64,000 bases of DNA from Chitinophaga pinensis (lineage in GTDB: Bacteria > Bacteroidota > Bacteroidia > M30B66), in NCBI GenBank assembly GCA_945883545.1, contig CAMCXT010000009.1, positions 1 to 64,000 on the forward strand, given 5' to 3'. Within the stretch, counting starts at the first letter, position 1; each line of letters starts with the position of its first letter. Below the pieces are notes generated by a model that did no database searches, was not told the DNA's origin, and worked only from the letters and a program-made list of their open reading frames with translations. Positions 43,058 to 51,969 of this stretch are shown piece by piece. A program made the position numbers and the translations under genes.

Positions 43058-46000
43058 ATGTTATCTCGCTTTATTCACCGGCCAGTGTTGTCGGTCGTAA
43101 TCTCTATTTTTATTTGTTTGCTAGGTGTTTTGGCATTATTCAACTTGCCCATGACCTTGTTCCCTTCCATTGCGCCTCCTGAAGTCAATGTAACTGTTGA
43201 ATATACAGGCGCAAATGCTGAAACTGTTACCAAAGCCGCAATTGTTCCACTTGAAAGAGCAATTAACGGTGTTCCCGGTATGAAATACATGAGTTCTGAT
43301 GCAGGAAATGACGGAGTTGGTGTTGTTCAAGTTCTGTTTGAGACTGGTGTAGATCCTGATGTGGCTGCGATCAACGTTCAAAATCGCGTTAATGCAGTTA
43401 TGGGTGAACTTCCATCTGAGGTAATTCGAAATGGTGTAAAAATCGCCAAAGAAGAAAATGCGTTGTTGATGTACATCAATGTATTTAGTTCGGATACATC
43501 TATTGATGAAAAATTCCTCTATAATTTTGCTGATATTAATTTATTAGCAGAATTAAAGCGTATTCCAGGTGTTGGTTTTGCTGATATTTTGGGAGCCAAA
43601 GAATACGCAATGCGGATTTGGTTAAAGCCTGATAAAATGCAAGCTTATCAAGTTTCTTCCCAAGATATAATTGAGGCTCTCGAAGAAAATAATATTGAAG
43701 CAGCACCAGGGAAAATCGGAGAAAGTAGCGACAAATCTGCTCAATCTTTACAATTTACCATTAAATACACTGGGAAATTTAATTCTGAAAAGCAATACGA
43801 ACAGATTCCAATACTATCAAACAATTCAGGAGCAATGTTAAGGATTGGAGATGTTGCGGATGTGGAATTTGGTACAACTTATTATGATGTTGAAGCTAAA
43901 TTTAACGGAAAGCCATCTGCTGCTATAGCACTCAAGCAATTGCCAGGTTCTAATGCAAGCGAAGTTATCGAAGCAGTAAAGGGAAGGCTGAATGAACTTA
44001 AATCCACAACTTTCTTAAAAGGTATGGGTTATGAAGTGAGTTACGACATTTCTAAATTTTTGGATGCCTCTGTACATGAAGTAATCAAAACATTGATCGA
44101 AGCTTTTATTCTAGTAGCCTTGGTTGTTTTGATTTTTCTTCAAGATTGGCGCGCTACATTAATCTCAATTTTATCAGTACCTGTCTCGCTAATTGGCGCA
44201 TTAATTTTCATGAATTTCCTTGGGTTTTCGCTAAATTTAATTACACTTTTTGCTCTTGTTTTAGCTATTGGTATTGTTGTAGACAATGCAATTGTTGTAA
44301 TTGAGGCTGTTCATACAAAGATTCACAACGACAAAATGAATTCAAAGCGTGCTACTGAACTAGCAATGAAAGAAATTTCAGGAGCTATTGTCGCAATTAC
44401 ATTGGTGATGTCGGCAGTGTTTATTCCAGTAGCATTTATGAGCGGCCCTTCAGGAATATTCTATCGACAGTTTTCCCTCACTTTGGCAAGCTCCATTGTA
44501 ATTTCAGGTATTGTTGCATTAACCTTAACTCCCGCTTTGTGCGCACTGTTAATGAGGCAATCTCATCCATCTCATGGATTGCTGGGAAGATTTTATAATT
44601 GGTTTAATTCGAAGTATGAATTGCTTGAATTCCGATATAGAAGAGTCCTTTCTTTGTTTGTGCATCGCAGAGTTGTTGTTGCTATAGTGTTATTATTCTT
44701 TGTAATGGGAACTGGAATTTTGGGGCGAATTCTACCTTCAGGTTTTATACCTAATGAAGACCAAGGAACATTTTACGCAAGCATTACCACACCCGCTGGA
44801 GCCACGCTAGAACGTACCAAAGCAGTTGTAAACAACATTCAAACAGCTGCTTCATCCTTGCCAATGGTTGAAAGTGTGTCAAGCTTAGCAGGTACAAATA
44901 TCCTTTCAGATGGAACTGGTGCAACTTATGGCACCTGTTTGATCAATCTCAAACCATGGTCTGAAAGATCCGAATCTGTTGAAGATATAATTGACCAGCT
45001 TAATAACAAGACACAGCATTTAAAAGATGCAGAAATTGAGTTTTTCCCGCCTCCCGCTGTTCCTGGTTATGGAAATGCCAGTGGTTTTGAATTGCGTTTG
45101 TTAGATAAAACAGGGAACGGAGATTTTAAACAAATGGAAAATGTTGTCAAGCAATTTTTAATTGACCTCAAAAATCGACCTGAAATTGCTAGTGCATTTA
45201 CCATTTTTGATGCGAGTTATCCTCAATTTTTGATTCGATTTGATCTAGACAAAGCCGCACAAAAGGGCGTTACTGTGAACGATGCGATGGGCGAATTACA
45301 AACTTTACTTGGAAGCGAATATGCAAGTAATTTTATTCGGTTCGGTCAGATGTACAAAGTGATGGTACAAGCTCTTCCTGAATATAGAGCCAAGCCTGAA
45401 GATCTATTAATGCTCAAAGTGAAAAATAGCGATGGAGAAATGGTGCCTTTTTCTGCTTTTGCTGGCATTGAAAAGATTTATGGAGTTGACCAAATCACCA
45501 GATACAACATGTATCCATCTGCTGAAATCAATGGAGAAGGTGTTGCCGGAATTAGTTCTGGTGATGTATTGCAGATAGTTCAAGAAACAGCCAAAGAAAA
45601 ATTACCCAGAGGATATGAAATCGATTGGGCTGGAATTTCTCGAGATGAAGCGAATTCAGGTAATACAGGAATATTCATTTTTATTATTTGTTTAATTTTT
45701 GTGTACCTTTTACTTTCAGCTCAATATGAAAGTTTTTTGCTTCCATTGCCAGTAATTTTATCACTTCCTATTGGCATTTTTGGCGCTTTTTTATTCCTAA
45801 GTTTCTTGGGATTAGAAAATAACATTTACGCTCAAATTTCGCTTGTAATGTTGATTGGTTTATTGGGGAAAAATGCAATACTCATTGTCGAATATGCAAA
45901 TTTGAAAGTAAAAAATGGTTCTAGTGCATTGGATGCGGCTAGAGAAGCTGCTGCACTTCGTCTCCGACCAATATTAATGACCTCGTTTGCATTTATTGCA

Positions 46001-46189
46001 GGTCTTATTCCGCTTTTGTTGGCCACAGGTGCTGGGGCAATTGGAAATAAGACTATCGGAGCTACAGCTACCGGCGGAATGCTTTTAGGAACGGCTTTTG
46101 GAATTTTTATTATTCCTGGTTTGTTTTATATTTTTTCAGAATTAGGTCAAAAAGTTAATTCTAATAGAAAAGGAGGATCAAATGAATAA
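43058..46189 (+). CDS. RND multidrug efflux permease (AcrB/HAE1-like)
   Basis: MLSRFIHRPVLSVVISIFICLLGVLALFNLP; GIVVDNAIVVIEAV; GLLGKNAILIVEYA. Confidence 0.96.
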   Translation: MLSRFIHRPVLSVVISIFICLLGVLALFNLPMTLFPSIAPPEVNVTVEYTGANAETVTKAAIVPLERAINGVPGMKYMSSDAGNDGVGVVQVLFETGVDPDVAAINVQNRVNAVMGELPSEVIRNGVKIAKEENALLMYINVFSSDTSIDEKFLYNFADINLLAELKRIPGVGFADILGAKEYAMRIWLKPDKMQAYQVSSQDIIEALEENNIEAAPGKIGESSDKSAQSLQFTIKYTGKFNSEKQYEQIPILSNNSGAMLRIGDVADVEFGTTYYDVEAKFNGKPSAAIALKQLPGSNASEVIEAVKGRLNELKSTTFLKGMGYEVSYDISKFLDASVHEVIKTLIEAFILVALVVLIFLQDWRATLISILSVPVSLIGALIFMNFLGFSLNLITLFALVLAIGIVVDNAIVVIEAVHTKIHNDKMNSKRATELAMKEISGAIVAITLVMSAVFIPVAFMSGPSGIFYRQFSLTLASSIVISGIVALTLTPALCALLMRQSHPSHGLLGRFYNWFNSKYELLEFRYRRVLSLFVHRRVVVAIVLLFFVMGTGILGRILPSGFIPNEDQGTFYASITTPAGATLERTKAVVNNIQTAASSLPMVESVSSLAGTNILSDGTGATYGTCLINLKPWSERSESVEDIIDQLNNKTQHLKDAEIEFFPPPAVPGYGNASGFELRLLDKTGNGDFKQMENVVKQFLIDLKNRPEIASAFTIFDASYPQFLIRFDLDKAAQKGVTVNDAMGELQTLLGSEYASNFIRFGQMYKVMVQALPEYRAKPEDLLMLKVKNSDGEMVPFSAFAGIEKIYGVDQITRYNMYPSAEINGEGVAGISSGDVLQIVQETAKEKLPRGYEIDWAGISRDEANSGNTGIFIFIICLIFVYLLLSAQYESFLLPLPVILSLPIGIFGAFLFLSFLGLENNIYAQISLVMLIGLLGKNAILIVEYANLKVKNGSSALDAAREAAALRLRPILMTSFAFIAGLIPLLLATGAGAIGNKTIGATATGGMLLGTAFGIFIIPGLFYIFSELGQKVNSNRKGGSNE

Positions 46190-47615
46190 GCGAATGATCA
46201 AATTCATCCTTGCATTAACATGCATTCTTCTTTACAATTCCAGTTGCAAATCTCCTAAGGATTATGCTCAAACGAAGGATATTCAACTTCCTTCCCAATT
46301 CAGTTTTCCCATAAATGATTCATTAAATTCTGCTCAATTAAATTGGAGAGAATTTATTCAAGATTCATTGCTAAAATTGCATATTGACACTTTATTGAAA
46401 TCGAATTTCGATTTGAAAATATCTAACCAGAAAGTGTTTATGTCGCAAGCTGATTTGGCTGTTGCGAAAGGAAATCTTTTGCCAACTGCTGGATTTAATC
46501 TGGCTGGTAACATGAAAAGATTTGGTTTGTACACTATGGATGGTGCAGGAAATGCCTCAACTGATATTACACCAGGTAATTTAGTGCCAGTGAATTTGCC
46601 AGATATTTTTGTGGGTCTTCAAGCTGCTTGGGAAGTAGATGTATTTGGGAAAAATAGAAACCTTCGTAGGAGCGCACAAGCAGGATTATTGCAGCAAATG
46701 TATGAGCAGAAAAAACTACAAACCCAGCTTATTTCTGATTTCTGCAACCAATATTTTGAATTAATTGCAGCAAAGCAATACCTCAATATTGTTGTGGAGA
46801 ATATTCGTAAACAAGCCGAAATGCTTGAAATTACCGAGCAATTAAAGCTGGCGGGGAGAACAACTGAACTTGCTGTACAACAATTTAAAATAAGCTTGTC
46901 TGAATTTAAAGCCTTGGAGATTGAACTCAAACAGGAAATAGTCGAAAAAGAAAATGAAATTCGATTCATGCTGGGCAAGTCTGATTTTGTATTTCAAGAG
47001 AATCAATCAGATTTAGGATTTAAAATTGCCAAAATCAATGCAGGCGTACCTTCTCAACTGCTTCTCAACCGACCTGATATTTTAGCTGCTCAATTCGCTT
47101 TACGCGCTGCTGGCTTTGACGTTCGTTCTGCTAAAGCAGCATTTTATCCAAATTTAACCATCACAGGTTCTTTTGGTTATCAAGCTTTTAATTCCCGGTA
47201 TTTATTTGTCTCTCCCGCTTCTATTGCCTATCAAGCAATTGGAAGTATTCTTCAACCATTGGTAAATCGCGCTGCAATTAAAGGTGAATTTAAGCGAGCT
47301 AACGCGCGGCAAATAGAAGCGCTCACAATTTACCATCAAACTATTTTACAAGCATTTTTTGAAGTGAAAAATCAGTTGAGTTTATTAGATAAATTAAATG
47401 ATCTGCAGAATCTAGCTAAGGAACGAATAGAAATTGTTCAGTCTTCTGGTGAGATTTATTCTGATTTGTACATGGCTGCAAAAGCAAATTATTTAGAAGT
47501 TTTAGCTGCTCAACAAAATGCCTTAGAAGCTCAATTTCAATTGATAGAATTAGAGAAGCGTAATAACATTACTCTCGTAAATACATACAGAGCTTTAGGC
47601 GGAGGTTGGAAATGA
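46182..47615 (+). CDS. Outer membrane efflux protein (TolC/NodT family lipoprotein)
   Basis: 8-bp overlap with the permease; LQAAWEVDVFGKNRNLRRSAQAGLL, LLNRPDILAAQFALRAAGFDVRSAKAAFYPNLTITGSFG. Confidence 0.95.
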   Translation: MNKRMIKFILALTCILLYNSSCKSPKDYAQTKDIQLPSQFSFPINDSLNSAQLNWREFIQDSLLKLHIDTLLKSNFDLKISNQKVFMSQADLAVAKGNLLPTAGFNLAGNMKRFGLYTMDGAGNASTDITPGNLVPVNLPDIFVGLQAAWEVDVFGKNRNLRRSAQAGLLQQMYEQKKLQTQLISDFCNQYFELIAAKQYLNIVVENIRKQAEMLEITEQLKLAGRTTELAVQQFKISLSEFKALEIELKQEIVEKENEIRFMLGKSDFVFQENQSDLGFKIAKINAGVPSQLLLNRPDILAAQFALRAAGFDVRSAKAAFYPNLTITGSFGYQAFNSRYLFVSPASIAYQAIGSILQPLVNRAAIKGEFKRANARQIEALTIYHQTILQAFFEVKNQLSLLDKLNDLQNLAKERIEIVQSSGEIYSDLYMAAKANYLEVLAAQQNALEAQFQLIELEKRNNITLVNTYRALGGGWK

Positions 47616-47797
47616 GTGAATTCTCAATGATGACTAGATGATTTTATTTGATTGAATTACCGGGTGGACTGATTGAACATGTTTTTAATTTAGTCCACTC
47701 GGATTTTATTTAGCTCCTCTATTTCTTATAAATAGCTAGATCCAAAGAGATTCTAATTAAATCCTAAAGAAATCCCCTTTTTTTTATTTTCGTTTTC

Positions 47798-48280
47798 ATG
47801 GATGCACTCCTCAAGAAGCTAAATTTTAAAGACCAGCAAGCACTTTATGTGATTAATCCTCCCGAAAGTTTTTTGCCACATTTAGATGCTATGAAACCAA
47901 TTGCTGAGGTGAAGACAAATGTTGAGCCCGGTGATGAAATTGAATTCGCAGTGCTTTTCGCCATCACCCAACAACAACTCGATGAATCGATAAACAAAAT
48001 TGGTCCGAACTTAATTGGTGATTCTATTCTTTGGGCGGCTTATCCGAAAGTAAGCTCAAAAAAATACAAGTGTGAATTCAACCGCGACACTGGTTGGCAC
48101 GAAACCGGGAAATTCGGATTAGAAGTGGTGCGCCAAGTTGCCATCGATGAAGACTGGAGCGCGCTGCGGTTTCGAAAAGTGACTTACATCAAAAAGATTA
48201 CACGAAGCGACAAAATGATTTTGTCGACAGAAGGAAAGGCCTTGAAGGAGCTTAAATTAAATCATCCTTACCGAACGTGA
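47798..48280 (+). CDS. Hypothetical protein (160 aa)
   Basis: Coherent ORF MDALLKKLNFKDQQALYVINPPESFLPHLD...; 3' end overlaps the convergent PorP/SprF gene by 24 bp. Confidence 0.75.
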   Translation: MDALLKKLNFKDQQALYVINPPESFLPHLDAMKPIAEVKTNVEPGDEIEFAVLFAITQQQLDESINKIGPNLIGDSILWAAYPKVSSKKYKCEFNRDTGWHETGKFGLEVVRQVAIDEDWSALRFRKVTYIKKITRSDKMILSTEGKALKELKLNHPYRT

Positions 48281-49291
48281 ATAATGAGTCAATCCCAGAT
48301 TGTACCCAATCGAAATTTCGAAGCCACCACGGCCACTGCTTGCTTGTCTCAAATTCGACATGTTTGCGTCGTAACTGATGCCGAAATTCCAAACACCAAA
48401 TTCGAACAACGAACTCACCACCAATGCATCGCCCATCCGCCAATAGGCGCCGATAGAAGCGCCTAAATTTTCCAAATTATTCGAATATTTTGATCCTGAA
48501 AGAAAATCGTAACGTATCAATGATCCAATTAAAAACTCTGTATTGGGACCTTGTTTATATGCCATAAAGCCTGGGTTGAGCGCCACACTCGACGAACCTA
48601 AACTTTGGAGGAAGTTTCCGTGTACCACATATTTCATCATCAACTTTTCGCCCGTTCCATTAAATGAATAATTCGGTCGGTTGAAATGATAAAGTGAAAT
48701 ACCTGCATTTCCTTTTGAGTATGAATTGCCCCGAACTTTCATGCGAATCGATTTGTTTTCGAACGTCCAAACCAAACCTCCAGAAATATCTAAATAACCA
48801 AAGGCAGGACTGCCATAGTTTTCGCCCGATGAAATTCCGGGATTAAATCCAGTTGATTCGTATTGACTTCCCCATTGAAAATCTTGGGTATCGATCCTTC
48901 TTTGCCCATAGCCTGCTTGCAGTCCCAAACCCAAATGATGGAATTTGTGCAATTGAACATGAAAGGCCAATGAATAATTTACCATGTTAGTTACCAATTG
49001 CCCATCGCCGCTGTGGTCGTTGAAGAAATTTAAACCCATACCGAAGTAATTCTTCTGGTTCTTCTTTTTGATCAATCGCATGTGAAACGATGCCGCGGAT
49101 GTTTTATAGGGGATGGTTATGCTTTTCCACTGACTACGGTAGTTTATTGTAGCTTCTAATGGTGTTGAAGCTCCTGCCAATGCAGGATTTTGAATTAAAG
49201 CCGATGCATTGAATTGCGAAAAATGGACATCCTGCGCAACCAGTATCCTGGCGCAAATCATCCAAATTAAAAGCGTAATTATTCTCTTCAT
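48257..49291 (-). CDS. PorP/SprF family type IX secretion membrane protein
   Basis: QDVHFSQFNASALIQNPALAGASTPLEATINYRSQWKSI...YKTSAASFHMRL; 2 bp downstream of a CHU_C-type protein. Confidence 0.93.
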   Translation of the reverse strand: MKRIITLLIWMICARILVAQDVHFSQFNASALIQNPALAGASTPLEATINYRSQWKSITIPYKTSAASFHMRLIKKKNQKNYFGMGLNFFNDHSGDGQLVTNMVNYSLAFHVQLHKFHHLGLGLQAGYGQRRIDTQDFQWGSQYESTGFNPGISSGENYGSPAFGYLDISGGLVWTFENKSIRMKVRGNSYSKGNAGISLYHFNRPNYSFNGTGEKLMMKYVVHGNFLQSLGSSSVALNPGFMAYKQGPNTEFLIGSLIRYDFLSGSKYSNNLENLGASIGAYWRMGDALVVSSLFEFGVWNFGISYDANMSNLRQASSGRGGFEISIGYNLGLTHYSRSVRMI

Positions 49292-49293
49292 AA

Positions 49294-51957
49294 CTAACGC
49301 ATTAAAGTTAAGTTGCCTTGTTTGCTAAGCGATTCCCCAGTTATCAATTCTGCTTCGAGGTAATAAACGTAAACGCCTGTATTCAGAGGTTTCCCGTTGA
49401 AATTCCCGTCCCAACAATCTCCTGGTCTCGACGATTCAAATACCTTTTCTCCCCAGCGGTTGTAAACAGTTAATGCCATAGAAACTATACAATCGGTACC
49501 ATACAATTTGAAGCAGTTGTTTTCATTATGGCCTCCTGCATCTGGAGCAAAAACATTCGGGATGAATACATCGGCGCACAAGGTATCCACTGTAATAATG
49601 ATGCAGTCTGATGCTGCACAGCCGTATTCATTCACTACAGTTAAGCAATACGTTTCTGTGCTTGGTGGATCTGCAATAGGATCCAAACAATCGTCGCAAC
49701 TTAAGTGGATTCCCGGATACCAAGTTCCTGTGGCATTACTGCTGGCTTCAATCTGTGCCGATGCACCAAATTGAATGGTGGTATCTAAACCAGCATCCAC
49801 TGTTGGCAATGGATACACAAGTAACTCAGCGGTCGTTGTATCACTGCAAATGCCATTGCTAACTTCCACGGTAACAACAGTATTTTCTGACACTGAAAAA
49901 TCCACCACAGCAGTAGAATCGCCTGTGCTCCAATTGTAAATCGATCCGCCCGAAGCGGTTATTTGAACGGTATCGCCTAAACAAAGTGTTCTATCCCCAG
50001 TAATGGAAGCCACAACAACTGGAACAACCACAATAGTACTATTAAAAGAATTGCTGCAATTTCCAAGTGATCCAGTTACTGTAAAGTTTGTACTTCCAAG
50101 TAAACTCGCTTCGATTGTTGAACAAGTATCACAGCTTAAGTTAATGCCCGTGTCAGTGCTCCAAACATAGCTATCGGCGCCAGTCGCAAGCAATGTAACC
50201 GAATCTCCTACACAAATAATCGACGCTGATGTTTCAATTCCCAACGATGGCGTTGGAAGCACGGTAACGGTAACTGTATCAATATCGCTGCACAAGCCGC
50301 TGTTGGCATAAACTACATAGCTTGTTGTAACCGTCGGATTCGCCACTACCGATGCTCCTGTGCTGTCCGACAAGCCTGCAGCCGGAACCCAAAGGTAAAA
50401 ATCGGCACCCGAAACTTCCAAGTTTGTACTGCTGCCTGAGCAAATTTCTACATCCGCACTCAAAGTAATGTTGATGGCTGGATCAACCGATAAAGTAACC
50501 GTCACCACCGAATCGCAGCCATTTGCAGCAGTAAGAACAATTGGATATTCCCCGGCAATATTTACGTTGCTTCCATCCGGCAAAGTGTAACTGCTCCCTT
50601 CACAAATATTGGCAGATAGACTCACATTGATTTCATCTAAAACACTAAGATTCAATACCAAAATGCTGTCACATCCATTGATGCTCTGCAAGGTGTCTCG
50701 ATAAGTACCCGCCAAAGTGTAATTGTTTCCTTCGAACAAATAGCTTGAACCTGCACAAATAGAGGCGGAAGTGGCCGTTTCGAGCTGCGGAATGATGGTC
50801 AATGTTAGGTTTATCAAACTGTCGCAGCCAGCAGCCGAACTCAATGTTGCTTGGTAATCTCCTGCTACATTTAAGGCTTGACCAAAGAAATCGTACGATT
50901 CTCCAGCACAAATCGAAGCCGCTATTGAAACACTGGAAGGTTCATTCACGGTTAAATTAACCGTCGAACTGCTGCTGCAACCATTTGCATCGGTACCGAT
51001 CACCGTGTATGTAGTTGTGGCAAGTGGACTTGCACTTACATTATCGCCGCTCACCGCGGAAAGCCCTACGGGCGGACTCCAAGTATATGTATCAGCGCCA
51101 TTAACAGTAAGCAAAATCGATTCACCTAAACAAATTGCATCGCCCGGGGAAGCTGTAACAACTGGGAGCGCATTTTCAATCACACTCACTTCCGTACGCT
51201 GGCTACTCACACATCCAGTGGAAGGTTCTCGTGATTCTATCCACCAAGTTCCTGGTGTGCCAGGTGAAAAAGTATTCGATCCACTCAAAACTGCTGTTCC
51301 ACCAAATGGAGCTGCATACCAATCAATCTCCAATCCCGAAGCAACCGAAGCAGTTAATCCTGGAACCGGCTCACCGAAACAGTAAGCCAAGCTCGTGGCG
51401 GTTGGTGGTTCAATCGGCGGACAATTACAATTTGGTGCATTCACCGTGAGGTTTACCGAGCAGCTTCCGGTTGAGCCTGTGAGCAAAACATTCGTTCCCG
51501 TTAGCACACCATCAATCAACCAGGTATTTCCGGAAGTGTTTGACACAGTTCCAGCTGATGCAATTAAGTTTTCAGCATTTACAGTTACACTGAAACTATA
51601 GGTTTGCAAATCGGCCGAACAGATTGGCGGCGCATTAATCGAAATAGTTGGATTGATCACCAAAATATTCAAAGTAAACGGCAAGCCTGCACAACCTTGC
51701 GCACTGGTTTCAGTAACCGTGAGCTGGTAGTTGCCCGGTCCGTTCGCCCAACTAATCTGTACCGAATCATTTCCTTGACCATTGAGGATCGTTCCATCAC
51801 CTTGTGTTTCCCAGAAATAGGTGCTGTTTGCCAACCCGACCACGTGGTAATTCCCCACTGGATCGGCCTGACAGAGCGTATCGGTTTGTGCTGCCAATGG
51901 CAACAGCGCCCCGAATAGGCTCAGCAACAGCAGATATTTTCTGAGATGCAGGTGCAT
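49294..51957 (-). CDS. Ig-like/PKD-type repeat surface protein with gliding-motility-associated (CHU_C, T9SS type B) C-terminus
   Basis: SICAGESYDFFG...GCDSLINLTLTI repeats; C-terminus VFIPNVFAPDAGGHNENNCFKLYGTDCIVSMALTVYNRWGEKVFESSRPGDCWDGNFNGKPLNTGVYVYYLEAEL. Confidence 0.93.
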   Translation of the reverse strand: MHLHLRKYLLLLSLFGALLPLAAQTDTLCQADPVGNYHVVGLANSTYFWETQGDGTILNGQGNDSVQISWANGPGNYQLTVTETSAQGCAGLPFTLNILVINPTISINAPPICSADLQTYSFSVTVNAENLIASAGTVSNTSGNTWLIDGVLTGTNVLLTGSTGSCSVNLTVNAPNCNCPPIEPPTATSLAYCFGEPVPGLTASVASGLEIDWYAAPFGGTAVLSGSNTFSPGTPGTWWIESREPSTGCVSSQRTEVSVIENALPVVTASPGDAICLGESILLTVNGADTYTWSPPVGLSAVSGDNVSASPLATTTYTVIGTDANGCSSSSTVNLTVNEPSSVSIAASICAGESYDFFGQALNVAGDYQATLSSAAGCDSLINLTLTIIPQLETATSASICAGSSYLFEGNNYTLAGTYRDTLQSINGCDSILVLNLSVLDEINVSLSANICEGSSYTLPDGSNVNIAGEYPIVLTAANGCDSVVTVTLSVDPAINITLSADVEICSGSSTNLEVSGADFYLWVPAAGLSDSTGASVVANPTVTTSYVVYANSGLCSDIDTVTVTVLPTPSLGIETSASIICVGDSVTLLATGADSYVWSTDTGINLSCDTCSTIEASLLGSTNFTVTGSLGNCSNSFNSTIVVVPVVVASITGDRTLCLGDTVQITASGGSIYNWSTGDSTAVVDFSVSENTVVTVEVSNGICSDTTTAELLVYPLPTVDAGLDTTIQFGASAQIEASSNATGTWYPGIHLSCDDCLDPIADPPSTETYCLTVVNEYGCAASDCIIITVDTLCADVFIPNVFAPDAGGHNENNCFKLYGTDCIVSMALTVYNRWGEKVFESSRPGDCWDGNFNGKPLNTGVYVYYLEAELITGESLSKQGNLTLMR

Positions 51958-51969
51958 GGTTTTGATTCC

